Assembly: GCF_900683735.1 (NCBI RefSeq)
Contig: NZ_LR215979.1
Span: forward strand, 2,666,001-2,730,000
Length of the DNA: 64,000 nucleotides
Source: Fusobacterium ulcerans ATCC 49185
GTDB lineage: Bacteria; Fusobacteriota; Fusobacteriia; Fusobacteriales; Fusobacteriaceae
Reading direction: 5' to 3'
How positions within the stretch are numbered: position 1 is the stretch's first letter; the number at the start of each line of letters is the position of its first letter. This document shows, piece by piece, positions 34,425 to 43,519 of this stretch. The notes under the pieces were generated by a model, which was not told the origin of the DNA, ran no database searches, and saw only the letters and a list, made by a program, of their open reading frames with translations. The position numbers were made by a program, and so were the translations under genes.

Positions 34425-35084
34425 TTACAATCTATAAAAATCTTCAAAATAATTTTCACTTATTTTTTTTAATATACTTCTTCCTAAATATATTTTCTGT
34501 CCACTATTTGTCATTACATACTCTTCTTTGTAATCTATCTCCTTTATCTTCTTTATATTGAGAATTATCCCTCTTTCAATTCTTATAAAATCTGAATCTT
34601 CCATAAATTTTTCAATTTCTGTAAGTGATTTTTTTAGAAAATATGAATTCCCATCAACAATAGCAAAAGATTTTTTCTGATTCCTGTCATATGAAAAATA
34701 CTCAATGTCTTCCATAGGAATTATTACATCTTTAAAACTATCAGACAATATAACCTTATTTCGCTTATTTAATTTTACTTTATCTAATTTTTCTGTAAAA
34801 AATTTCTCAAAGAATATATATTCATCTCTTCCATGAAAAGACATTTTATTTATAAAATCGCTATATCTCTTCAAGAATTTTGTTTCTACTCTGTCAGAAT
34901 AAATATATATTTTCTCTAGATTATCAAAAGATATATTTTCAATATTAAAAATATTATTATCAGTTATAAGGATGCTTTTTTCTATAAAGCATATCTCAAA
35001 ATTTTCTACTCTTTCAATATCAAAAGTAAAAGTTTCTTTTAAAAGGTAAAAAAACAAATCATCTCCATAAAATAGAAATTTCAT
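34425..35084 (-). CDS. LytTR-domain transcriptional regulator without receiver
   Basis: 219 aa. Residues 105-215 are a LytTR DNA-binding domain (VILSDSFKDVIIPMEDIEYFS ... FIRIERGIILNIKKIKEID ... GQKIYLGRSILKKI). Residues 1-100 do not show the Asp-containing receiver pattern and are unlike a usual response regulator. Its ATG overlaps the stop of the membrane protein upstream (TAATG) with GGAGGTG inside that gene, so the pair is translationally coupled and probably works as sensor plus regulator. Confidence 0.82.
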   Translation of the reverse strand: MKFLFYGDDLFFYLLKETFTFDIERVENFEICFIEKSILITDNNIFNIENISFDNLEKIYIYSDRVETKFLKRYSDFINKMSFHGRDEYIFFEKFFTEKLDKVKLNKRNKVILSDSFKDVIIPMEDIEYFSYDRNQKKSFAIVDGNSYFLKKSLTEIEKFMEDSDFIRIERGIILNIKKIKEIDYKEEYVMTNSGQKIYLGRSILKKISENYFEDFYRL

Positions 35085-36664
35085 TATTTTTCACCTCCGC
35101 TGTTTCCAGCCAGTTTTGCTCTTATTATCCCTAGTATTTCAATTTTTTTCTTATCATCAACTTTTTCTATAAGGCCAGCTAATTCTTTTATATAGAACAA
35201 ATCTTTTTCCAAAACTTCTATTTTTCTATTAAGTTCTTTTTCTATTTTTTTATAATGATGTATTTGAAGATTTTTAAGCAGAAGATTTTCAATTACAGGA
35301 GCTACTTCCAATGTAAGTTTTTTCAAATTTTTAAGTTTTCTCCTGTATAACAGCATACGAGGATCTTTTATATAAATAAATCCTAAAAGTTTATTTCTGT
35401 TCTGTATCTTTATTCTTATATCATATTTCTTTCCTTCAAAAATGGGAGAAAAGGTTATCAATGGCTCATCTTCATATTCACTGGAATCAAAATCCAGATC
35501 AAATACTATCATTTTAAATTCTATCAGCCTGAACATTTTCATATATCCATCTTCAAGAAAAATATAAAATTCATTTAAGGATTCAATTCCTTTCAATTTA
35601 TTTAAAAAATTATCAAAGTTCACTTCTTCCTGTTCTGAAAAGAACAAAAAAACAAAAGAAATAATTTCTACAGATATTATTATTGCAAGCATTCCAGTAA
35701 CATATCCTGTAAGTATATTTTTCTTTATAAAGTAACTTATAGTTATAAAGGTTATTAATATCCTTGTTACATTAAAATTTATAGTTCTAAAAAACTGATT
35801 ATCTGTTGTAAGTTTGATATCTTCAAGCTGCACATGAACAAAAAGTATATTAAGCATAAAATGAGCCATAAATTCAAAATTTCCATATAAATTCAGTTCA
35901 TTGTAAATATATATACTGCATAAAAGCTGTATTGAGAAAAGTATAAAATAGTAAAGAGATTCTTTTTTCTTATTTTTATTTTTATTGTAAAAAATTGAAA
36001 TAAAACTGAATATCATTATTATAACAATGAATCCATTTTTAAAATAATCAAAAAATATCTGAAGTCCCAGAGTTGGACTCATAAAATCTTCAGTAAAATA
36101 TATAGCATGAAATTCTTTAATAGCAAGAGAAAGTGGAAAAACTGTCGCAAGTATAAGAATAAGATTTATTACATTTATTATCTTTGATTGTTTATTAAAT
36201 AATAATTCCCAGAAATATTTTATAAATCTTATATAGCCGCAAAATACAAATATCCAGCTTAGAATAGTAAGAAACACTTTAGTATTATCAAAAGGCAGAA
36301 CATAACTTAAAATTTCTGTCCCTATGGCAAATGAAAAATAAAGAGAGCCTATATACAATATGCTTTCTTTGCAAGTCTTATGAAAAAGTATAGTAAGAAG
36401 AATAAGATATGTCAGATATCCACTTCCTAAGAATAGTATAATATATCTTTTATAGGCATAGATAAGAGACATATTTACATTTTCAGTCACTACATCTATT
36501 TTTAAAAGCTGTATTAAATCTGATATTCTTGAATAATCTGTAAATTCTTCTTTAAAAGGTATATCTCCTATAAAATTTAAACATATAAATGATAAAAAAA
36601 GAAAAAATATTATCAATACAATCTCAGACACATGATTTTTTCTCGCAATTTCTATTAGTTTCAT
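35084..36664 (-). CDS. polytopic membrane sensor-like protein paired with LytTR regulator
   Basis: About 526 aa (a longer in-frame start 39 bases upstream lacks a ribosome site). One TM at about 17-35, an extracytoplasmic segment of some 50 residues, seven or eight further TM helices to about 355, then a soluble GAF-like region (about 365-470) and a C-terminal coiled coil (about 470-515). No histidine kinase, GGDEF or phosphatase motif is seen. The 7TM-plus-cytoplasmic-domain plan recalls 7TMR-DISM receptors but I cannot confirm it. Function inferred only from the overlapping LytTR gene. Confidence 0.65.
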   Translation of the reverse strand: MKLIEIARKNHVSEIVLIIFFLFLSFICLNFIGDIPFKEEFTDYSRISDLIQLLKIDVVTENVNMSLIYAYKRYIILFLGSGYLTYLILLTILFHKTCKESILYIGSLYFSFAIGTEILSYVLPFDNTKVFLTILSWIFVFCGYIRFIKYFWELLFNKQSKIINVINLILILATVFPLSLAIKEFHAIYFTEDFMSPTLGLQIFFDYFKNGFIVIIMIFSFISIFYNKNKNKKKESLYYFILFSIQLLCSIYIYNELNLYGNFEFMAHFMLNILFVHVQLEDIKLTTDNQFFRTINFNVTRILITFITISYFIKKNILTGYVTGMLAIIISVEIISFVFLFFSEQEEVNFDNFLNKLKGIESLNEFYIFLEDGYMKMFRLIEFKMIVFDLDFDSSEYEDEPLITFSPIFEGKKYDIRIKIQNRNKLLGFIYIKDPRMLLYRRKLKNLKKLTLEVAPVIENLLLKNLQIHHYKKIEKELNRKIEVLEKDLFYIKELAGLIEKVDDKKKIEILGIIRAKLAGNSGGEK

Positions 36665-36926
36665 CTTCCACCAACCCTTATAAACCTTATTTTCTTTTTT
36701 CATTATAGCATTTTTTATTAAAAAGTATTTTAAATTTTAAGAGTTTTTATCTTCATATACATCAGCTCATTATTTTTCACTGCACAATATATTCTACAAT
36801 CCTCTTAAAAAATTTTTTCAGCTCATTATTTAAAATTTTATTTATTCTAAAAATCGCTTTTTAACATTAATTTTCTTTTAAACAACAAAATATTTTCTTT
36901 TTAAAATTATTTTGTTTAAAAATATA

Positions 36927-36955
36927 TTGATTTTCAAAATAAAATGTTTTATAAT
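36927..36955 (+). promoter_or_regulatory. sigma-70 promoter of flavodoxin
   Basis: TTGATT-N17-TATAAT, 45 bases before the flavodoxin ATG. The rest of the roughly 300-base gap is AT-rich; it holds two copies of TCAGCTCATTATTT (about 36768 and 36819) of unknown meaning. Confidence 0.75.
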
Positions 36956-36999
36956 TCTATTATCAGAAAAAATAAAATGAAAAAAGGAGAGTTATAATT

Positions 37000-37476
37000 A
37001 TGAAAACTGGAATTTTTTATGGAAGTACAACTGGAGTTACACAAGATATCTCTGAAAGAGTGGGAAAACTATTAAATGCAGATGTTATGCCAGCATCTGA
37101 TATCGATAAAATAAAAGATTATGATCTAGCTATCCTTGCTACATCTACATGGGGTATGGGAGATCTTCAAGATGACTGGTTTGATCCTCTTGATAAATTA
37201 AAAACAATGGATCTTGCTGGAAAGAAAATAGCTTTCATAGGAGTAGGAGATCAAGAAGGATTTGGAGATACTTTTGTTGACGGAATAGGAATAATCTATG
37301 ATGAAATAAAAGGTAAGGGAATCACTCTTCTAGGAAAAACTTCTACTGATGGATATTCATTCTCAGATTCAAAAGGTGCAGATGATGGTGAGTTCTTAGG
37401 ACTTGTTATTGATGAAAATAATCAAAGCAACCTTACTGATGAAAGAATAGCTGCATGGGTTGAAAAATTAAAATAA
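37000..37476 (+). CDS. fldA: flavodoxin
   Basis: 158-aa long-chain-type flavodoxin. FMN phosphate loop GIFYGSTTGVTQDI at residues 4-17, ATSTWGMGDLQDDW (Trp stacking loop), and GVGDQEGFGDTFVDGIG. Low-potential electron carrier able to replace ferredoxin, for instance with the Por complex. Single gene with its own promoter and terminator. Confidence 0.95.
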   Translation: MKTGIFYGSTTGVTQDISERVGKLLNADVMPASDIDKIKDYDLAILATSTWGMGDLQDDWFDPLDKLKTMDLAGKKIAFIGVGDQEGFGDTFVDGIGIIYDEIKGKGITLLGKTSTDGYSFSDSKGADDGEFLGLVIDENNQSNLTDERIAAWVEKLK

Positions 37477-37486
37477 TTATATAAAT

Positions 37487-37521
37487 AAAAAGAGAATGGC
37501 TAATTTGTCATTCTCTTTTTT
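37487..37521. terminator. bidirectional terminator after flavodoxin
   Basis: AAAAAGAGAATG / CATTCTCTTTTT hairpin between converging genes. Confidence 0.88.
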
Positions 37522-37526
37522 ATTAT

Positions 37527-37931
37527 TTATATTCTATTTTGTATGCCAAAATCTCCAACTGCTATTCCTTCAGCTATCATAAAATTTCCAGCAATATCTA
37601 AATTATATACTCTATCTCCATATTCAATGCAGCTTATTGAAGATATTTTATATTTTTCTCCATAAACCATGACTATTTCATCATTTTCATCTATTGCATC
37701 TGCTCTTTTTATTCCTGCTGTAGTTTTTATAGGGTGATTATCTGTAAGTATAATTTTTGAGCCATTTTTTAATTCTATACACATCATGTGTTCTTCTCTT
37801 CCCTGCCATACATTTCTTACTATTTTAGGTTCTCCTAAATCACACATTACCATATCTCCTATTCTTATCTCTCTAATAGGTTTTTGTGATCCATCAGCCA
37901 TAAGTATTCTAGTATTTTCTTCTAAGCACAT
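37527..37931 (-). CDS. free-standing Hint (intein/hedgehog-type) domain protein
   Basis: 134 aa consisting only of a Hint domain. Block A CLEENTRILMADGSQKPIRE is followed by IGDMVMCD, block B KIILTDNHPIKT carries the TxxH motif, and the C-terminal part (DRVYNLDIAGNFMIAEG...FGIQN) resembles blocks F/G with a terminal Asn. The best-spaced start (ATG 9 bases after GGAGG) makes the catalytic Cys residue 2, directly after Met, so there is no N-extein. Only two residues (Arg-Ile) follow the last Asn. Function unknown: an autoprocessing remnant or a regulatory stand-alone domain. Confidence 0.82.
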   Translation of the reverse strand: MCLEENTRILMADGSQKPIREIRIGDMVMCDLGEPKIVRNVWQGREEHMMCIELKNGSKIILTDNHPIKTTAGIKRADAIDENDEIVMVYGEKYKISSISCIEYGDRVYNLDIAGNFMIAEGIAVGDFGIQNRI

Positions 37932-38019
37932 CTGCATCATCCTCCATAAATAATAAATATAACCCCATTTCCCTTAATACAATTATAACTTATTTTTTAT
38001 TATTTTCAAAAGAATAATA

Positions 38020-38826
38020 CTATTTTTTTACAGGTATCTGAATTTCAGTGACATATTCATTTACATTATCTGTAATATGTATCTCTATATGGTATATTTC
38101 AATTATATCTCCTATTACAGTAAGATTATTTTCCTCTATATATTTTTTTAAAAAAGTATAATGATCTCTTACTTTTTCATAGCTTCCCTTAAATACAAAA
38201 GTGAGATACCATCCCTTTTCTATCACATTTTCTGTCCTGTCAGCAGTTATTACAAATGTACTGCTGTAATCAAGATATTTTCCATTTTCCCAATTCTCTT
38301 TAAGAATAGTAGTTCCAACTTCACTTTCAGTAAAAATAAAATCATTATCATCTGGCAGTTTCTTTTTGAGTTTTTTAAGTTCAAAATCTATCTCCCATTC
38401 CTCATGAAAGTTTCCTTTTTTATATAAGATATATCTTTTATTTATTTCTCGCAACACAGGTTTTTCATATTCTTCAAAATCTTCAAAATACTCTATATTC
38501 TTCTTTTTATCTTCAAGTTCTTTTTTTAATTCAGAAAGTTTTTTTAGATTTTCCTCTATTTTTACAAGCTGAAAATCTATGACTTCTTTTGTTTTTATTA
38601 AACTTCTGTCTTCCATAAAATTTATTATCTCTTTCAGCCCAATTCCTAAATTTCTTAAGTTTCTTATATTATTCAGCTTCCAAATCTGTTTTTGAGAATA
38701 GTATCTATATCCATTCTCATCTCTTATATCTGGGATAATTAAGCCTATTTTCTCATAATGCCTTAATATATCGCTGCTTATATTATAAAGTTTGCTTATC
38801 TCTCCAATTTTATACAATTTTTTCAT
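38020..38826 (-). CDS. MerR-family regulator with effector-binding domain
   Basis: 268 aa. N-terminal MerR winged helix (YKIGEISKLYNISSDILRHYEKIGLI ... YRYYSQKQIWKLNNIRNLRNLGI), a dimerising coiled coil at about 75-115, then a GyrI-like effector domain with the ligand-pocket pattern of BmrR/BltR multidrug activators. Divergent from the MATE gene, whose promoter carries a classic MerR operator, so it is the likely activator of that exporter. Confidence 0.9.
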   Translation of the reverse strand: MKKLYKIGEISKLYNISSDILRHYEKIGLIIPDIRDENGYRYYSQKQIWKLNNIRNLRNLGIGLKEIINFMEDRSLIKTKEVIDFQLVKIEENLKKLSELKKELEDKKKNIEYFEDFEEYEKPVLREINKRYILYKKGNFHEEWEIDFELKKLKKKLPDDNDFIFTESEVGTTILKENWENGKYLDYSSTFVITADRTENVIEKGWYLTFVFKGSYEKVRDHYTFLKKYIEENNLTVIGDIIEIYHIEIHITDNVNEYVTEIQIPVKK

Positions 38827-38886
38827 AATGTCCCCTCATTAAACTCTGTAAATTAAATTTTTTCCTTTAATTATATCATATTTTTC

Positions 38887-38917
38887 TTGACCTTAGAATC
38901 GTTCTAAGGTTTAAAAT
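38887..38917 (+). promoter_or_regulatory. MerR-type promoter/operator of the MATE gene
   Basis: TTGACC and TAAAAT are separated by 19 bases, the overlong spacer typical of MerR-activated promoters. Inside and overlapping it is a perfect dyad, CCTTAGAA-TCG-TTCTAAGG (38891-38909). Confidence 0.88.
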
Positions 38918-38946
38918 ATAATCAAATATTAAAAGGAGTGATTTAT

Positions 38947-40269
38947 ATGAAAGAAAAAAATTCATTAATAAGGACCATACTGAGGTATAGTATACCTTCT
39001 GTAATCTCTATGTGGATGTTCACTATTTATACTATGGTAGATGGTATCTTCATTGGAAAATATGTTGGTCCTTTAGGTCTTGCAGGAGTAAATATTACTA
39101 TGCCTCTTATCAATTTCACATTTGCTGTTGGAATAATGATAGCTGTTGGAAGTTCAACAATGATAGCTATACATTTTGGTGAAGGTGACTGAACAGCTGG
39201 GAATAAAATATTTACTACAGCAACTTTAGCTTTAGCTGTTTTTGGAATAATTCTCTCAATTCTTATAACAATATTTATAGAACCTGTTATCCACTTTTTA
39301 GGTGGCAGTGGAGTATTATTCCCATATGTAAAAGATTATATGAGTGTTGTTATTTTATTCTGTACTTGTTATATGGTTGGTTATGCCCTTGAAATATATA
39401 TAAAAGTAGATGGTAATCCAGTGTACCCAGCTATCTGTGTTATGACTGGAGGTATTATCAATGTAGGTTTAGATTATCTTTTTGTTGTAGTATTTCCCTA
39501 TGGAATAAAGGGAGCTGCTTTTGCTACCGGAATGTCTCAGCTTACATCTACTTCTATGCTTCTTTTCTATATACTTTTTAAAACTAAAAAAATAAGATTT
39601 GTAAAATTAAAATTCTCATTTAAAGAATTATTAAAAATTTCTAAGATTGGTTTTGCTGAATTTCTGGCAGAAGTTTCTACTGGTATTGCTATTTTTGTTT
39701 TTAATATTATTATCTTGAGAGAATTAGGAGAAAAAGGAGTATCTGCTTTTGGTATAATTGGATATATCTCATCCTTTGTTGTTATGACTATGATAGGATT
39801 CAGTCAAGGAATACAGCCTATTGTCAGTTTTAATCTGGGAGCAAAGAAATATGCCAATGTAATAAAAACATTAAAAATAAGTCTTTTGCTGATAATTGCC
39901 ACTGGAGTTATTTTTTATGGAAGTATAAATTTCTTCTCTAATAAAATAATCTCTACTTTTTTAAATGATACTGAAACATTTAAAATGACTAAATATGCTC
40001 TTGCAGCTTATAGTTTTGCCTATATAATCACTGGACTGAATATAGTTACAGCTGGATATTTTACTGCTGTAAAAAAAGTTAAAATATCTACTATAATAAC
40101 TATTTTAAGGGGAGTTGTTCTTATAATTATTTTCCTTGAAATTCTTCCTAGAATATTTGGTACAGCAGGTATATGGTGGTCTGTTCCTGCTGCTGAATTA
40201 GTTACTCTTGTTTCATCTTTTTATTTTATCAGAAAATATATGCATAAATATGAGGCTATTAGAGTTTAA
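38947..40269 (+). pseudogene. MATE efflux transporter interrupted by an in-frame TGA
   Basis: The reading frame encodes a complete MATE protein of about 440 codons (12 TM), but codon 39190-39192 is TGA, giving an 81-residue product and a long remainder in the same frame. The protein reads HFGEGD-stop-TAGNKIFTTA; family members have a charged residue at this point, so a single base change (for example from AGA or CGA) explains it. Everything else looks conserved: promoter, AGGAG site and reading frame. It may be a recent nonsense mutation, a sequencing error or read-through. Normally a multidrug exporter under MerR control. Confidence 0.85.
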
Positions 40270-40420
40270 TTATTTTCTATACACATTCCACTCAAAATAT
40301 AAACCTTTAGTTCTCAAAACATTCATGAAAAAATAAATTTTTCCTATATATCAAAATTTTTCCAACTTTTATCTTTAATATGATAAAATAGAGAAAAATT
40401 ATATGGAAAGGTTGATATAA

Positions 40421-41203
40421 ATGGTAAAACTGATTATTACAGATATGGACGGTACTCTCCTTGATGATAACAACAATATAAATGAAGAGTTCTGGAATAT
40501 TGAAAAAGAACTTAATAAGAAAGGGATCATCTTTGCTGCTGCAAGTGGAAGACAGTACTACAATCTTCTTCACAGATTTTCCTCAATTAAAGATGATATG
40601 CTTTTTATAGCTGAAAATGGTACTTATGTTATGTATAAAAATAAAGAATTGTATGTTAATACAATTCCAAAAGAAGAAGCTGTGAAACTTATAGAAGCTT
40701 CTAGAGGAATAGAGAGAACTCATGTGGTGCTTTGTGGAAAAAAGTCTGCATATATAGAACCTTGCAATGAAAAATTTATGGAAGAATTTAAAAAATATTA
40801 TACTGAACTGCAAATAGTTGATGATATTACAAAAGTGGAAGATGATATTTTAAAATTAGCTGTGTGTGATTTTATGGGTTCTGAAAAAAACTGCTATACT
40901 CATTTTAAAAAATTTGAAAATAAATACAAAGTAGTTGTTTCAGGAAAAATATGGTTGGACATTATGATGTCTGATGCTAACAAAGGAAAAGCTGTTGAGA
41001 TGATTCAGAAAAAACTTGATATATCATATGATGAAACAATGATATTTGGAGATTATTTAAATGATCTTGAAATGATGTCTACAGGAAAGTACAGTTTTGC
41101 GATGGAAAATGCTCATCCTCTTTTAAAAGCACATTCTAACTTTACAGCTGAAAGCAACAATAATAATGGTGTAATAAAAGCTATAAAAAAATATGTTTTA
41201 TAA
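40421..41203 (+). CDS. Cof-type HAD phosphatase
   Basis: 260-aa HAD-IIB hydrolase: motif I ITDMDGTLLDDNN, motif II AAASGRQYYNLL, Lys of motif III in DANKGKAVEMIQKKL, motif IV IFGDYLNDLEMM. Substrate likely a phosphorylated sugar or cofactor. Follows the broken MATE gene by about 150 bases, probably with its own promoter. Confidence 0.92.
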   Translation: MVKLIITDMDGTLLDDNNNINEEFWNIEKELNKKGIIFAAASGRQYYNLLHRFSSIKDDMLFIAENGTYVMYKNKELYVNTIPKEEAVKLIEASRGIERTHVVLCGKKSAYIEPCNEKFMEEFKKYYTELQIVDDITKVEDDILKLAVCDFMGSEKNCYTHFKKFENKYKVVVSGKIWLDIMMSDANKGKAVEMIQKKLDISYDETMIFGDYLNDLEMMSTGKYSFAMENAHPLLKAHSNFTAESNNNNGVIKAIKKYVL

Positions 41204-41307
41204 ATATTATTATTTCTTTTATCTGTAACAGAATTGCCATAAAACAATGGTATATTTTAAACATAAATAAATCTTTCCCCAAGATGTTTTATATATAAAT
41301 TTATAAA

Positions 41308-41342
41308 TAAAGAAAGCAGTCCAACTGGACTGCTTTCTTTAT
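41308..41342. terminator. bidirectional terminator
   Basis: AAAGAAAGCAGTCC-AACT-GGACTGCTTTCTTT hairpin between the HAD gene and the converging PTS operon. Confidence 0.9.
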
Positions 41343-41351
41343 TTTTGGATA

Positions 41352-42380
41352 TTAATAGTCAAATTGTCTGTAATATCTTCTGATATCAAGACTATGCTTA
41401 GTATTGTCTTCAAAATGAAATGCCATACGATCTACCAGTACAGTAGAAGCTATAGTAGGAGCTATTATCCAACGATATTTTTCATCTATTCCATTAAGTT
41501 CAAAGTCTTGTGTATCTATTACTGTAAGTTTATCTGTATAGTCCTTTAAAAATCTTTCTGCTCTTTCATCTAAAGTACGAGTTTTTCCAGCTCCTTTTAC
41601 AAGGAATACACATACATCTTTTTCTACTATTTCCAGAGTTCCATGAAAAAATTCAGCACTTGTCACTGATTTAGTTCTTATCCACTGCATCTCTTCCAAT
41701 AAACACATAGAGAATAAATAAGTTTCTCCCCATACCTCTCCTCCACCTACCCATATTATATATGGTTCTTTATAGTATTTTTTTCCAGCTTCTCTTGCTA
41801 TTGGATCAAATTTATATTTTGCTTCCAATAAATTTTCAGGAAGATTCAACAACTGATCTGCAAACTTATCATAATCATTAAAATCTCCATTATTTTTCAT
41901 TAATCTGAAAAACAGCCAAAATAGTAGCATATATTCATATTCTACCCCATTCTCATGTCTCATAGGAATAATATAATCTGAATTTTGGGCTAAAGGTGAT
42001 TCTTGATTTTTAGTACAACTGATGACAGTTATCTTATTTTTTTTACACCAGTTAGCTATTGCCACTGTTTCTTTTGTATCTCCAGATTTTGATAAAGTAA
42101 TAACTATTGAATCTTTTGATAGTGATTTATGTCCTCTTACAAGAAGCTCTGCTGCCTGCTCTACAAAGACAGGTTTCTCTGTTATCTGTTTTGCTATTTC
42201 CCCCATAGCCATCATAGGAGCTAAACTTCCCCCTACTGCTGTAAAAAATATATTCTTATATCCTCTTGCTGACAATTCATCTGCTGCTTTCTCTGCATAA
42301 GGACGAGCTTCTTTTATCAACTCTGCACTTTTTCTATATTCTACCTCATTAAATTTTAACATTTCACCATACTTTGACAT
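41352..42380 (-). CDS. SIS-domain sugar-phosphate deglycase-like protein (FrlB/GfrF-like)
   Basis: 342 aa with two SIS domains: FTAVGGSLAPMMAM and ITLSKSGDTKETVAIA in the first, SAEFFHGTLEIVEKDVCVF in the second. Similar enzymes (FrlB, GfrF) split 6-phosphorylated Amadori compounds such as fructoselysine or glucoselysine into a sugar phosphate and the amine. It is the last gene of a PTS operon whose order equals gfrABCDEF of Salmonella, which supports this reading over a GlmS-type isomerase. Substrate not certain. Confidence 0.8.
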   Translation of the reverse strand: MSKYGEMLKFNEVEYRKSAELIKEARPYAEKAADELSARGYKNIFFTAVGGSLAPMMAMGEIAKQITEKPVFVEQAAELLVRGHKSLSKDSIVITLSKSGDTKETVAIANWCKKNKITVISCTKNQESPLAQNSDYIIPMRHENGVEYEYMLLFWLFFRLMKNNGDFNDYDKFADQLLNLPENLLEAKYKFDPIAREAGKKYYKEPYIIWVGGGEVWGETYLFSMCLLEEMQWIRTKSVTSAEFFHGTLEIVEKDVCVFLVKGAGKTRTLDERAERFLKDYTDKLTVIDTQDFELNGIDEKYRWIIAPTIASTVLVDRMAFHFEDNTKHSLDIRRYYRQFDY

Positions 42381-42404
42381 TATTTATTCCTCCCATTTTA
42401 TTAA

Positions 42405-43490
42405 TTAAATTTTACTTTTCAGTACTGCATCAAAATCTTTAAATATTTTTATTCCCAGATTTATTCCTTTAAATCCTGCTATTGTACAGCTCATAAGTTG
42501 TATTGGTACAACCAAAAGCAGAGCTGCCAGATGTTCATTAAGTTTTTTGCCTACTTTGATATTTATCTCCCCATGATTAAGTCCTATAGTTATACTTTTT
42601 CCTACATATGGACTCATATAATTTTTCAACATTTTAAGTCTTTCACTTAACTTTCCTCCATTATCCAGATAAAATACCACATGACTCTTGTCAGCTTCAA
42701 GATAAGGTCCATGCATATATGCTTCCAGTTCAAATCCCTGTGAAGGACATCTCACTGTTTCTGTAAACTTGGTTTCAAATTCTTTGGCAACTCCATAGCA
42801 TGATCCATATCCAATAGCATTGAATCTCACTGCTTTTTTCAGTTCATCTTTATTTTCTAACAGATATATCTCTGTGACTTTTACTGCCTGAGGCACTACT
42901 TTTATTACATCTTCTATCTCTGATAAATACTTTTTCTCTTCATTTTTGGAAATTAAATTCTTTTCCACTCCTACTAATACAGCCAGTAAAAAAAGATTTA
43001 ATACTGTAGCAGAGAATCCTTTAGTTACAAATCCTACCTGTTCTATTCCAAAGTTGAGATTCAGCACCATGTCTGCATATTTTCCTATTAAACTTTCTGA
43101 ATTTGAAGTTACTGCAAGAGTCTTTACATTAGAGCTATTTTTTACATACTCAAGAGCATGTATAGTTGAAGCACTTTTTCCACTTTGAGATACAGCTATT
43201 ACCAAATCTAAATTTTTGTTTACTTTTTCATAATTATAATAATTAAAAGGTTCTTTTATATCTATATTTATATCCAATAAACTTTCCATAAAATATCTAG
43301 CTAACTGTGCTGCATTCATTGATGAACCAGTAGCTAAAATCAATACATTTTTTATCTCCTGTTTTTTCAGTTTCTCAATAATCATATAATTTTTATCTTT
43401 AAATTCTATAAATATTTTTTTTAATACTTTTTCCTCCTCAAGAATATTGCCCAACATTGTTTCTTTTTCTATTTCTGTTTCAACTTTCAT
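42405..43490 (-). CDS. SIS-domain protein (GfrE/GlmS-C-terminal-like)
   Basis: 361 aa: two SIS domains with ILATGSSMNAAQLARYFMES, IAVSQSGKSASTIHAL and, in the second, FELEAYMHGPYLEADKSHVV. It lacks the glutaminase domain of GlmS. Position between the EIID gene and the other SIS gene matches GfrE, a fructoselysine-6-phosphate deglycase. A tagatose/galactosamine isomerase (AgaS-like) is the alternative. Confidence 0.78.
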   Translation of the reverse strand: MKVETEIEKETMLGNILEEEKVLKKIFIEFKDKNYMIIEKLKKQEIKNVLILATGSSMNAAQLARYFMESLLDINIDIKEPFNYYNYEKVNKNLDLVIAVSQSGKSASTIHALEYVKNSSNVKTLAVTSNSESLIGKYADMVLNLNFGIEQVGFVTKGFSATVLNLFLLAVLVGVEKNLISKNEEKKYLSEIEDVIKVVPQAVKVTEIYLLENKDELKKAVRFNAIGYGSCYGVAKEFETKFTETVRCPSQGFELEAYMHGPYLEADKSHVVFYLDNGGKLSERLKMLKNYMSPYVGKSITIGLNHGEINIKVGKKLNEHLAALLLVVPIQLMSCTIAGFKGINLGIKIFKDFDAVLKSKI

Positions 43491-43519
43491 GAACTCACCT
43501 GCCTCTTGGGATAATCTAA

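Noticed and set aside
39190-39192. Selenocysteine reading of the TGA in the MATE gene
   Set aside because: MATE proteins have no known selenocysteine at this point and I see no convincing SECIS-like hairpin directly after the TGA; a nonsense mutation is simpler.
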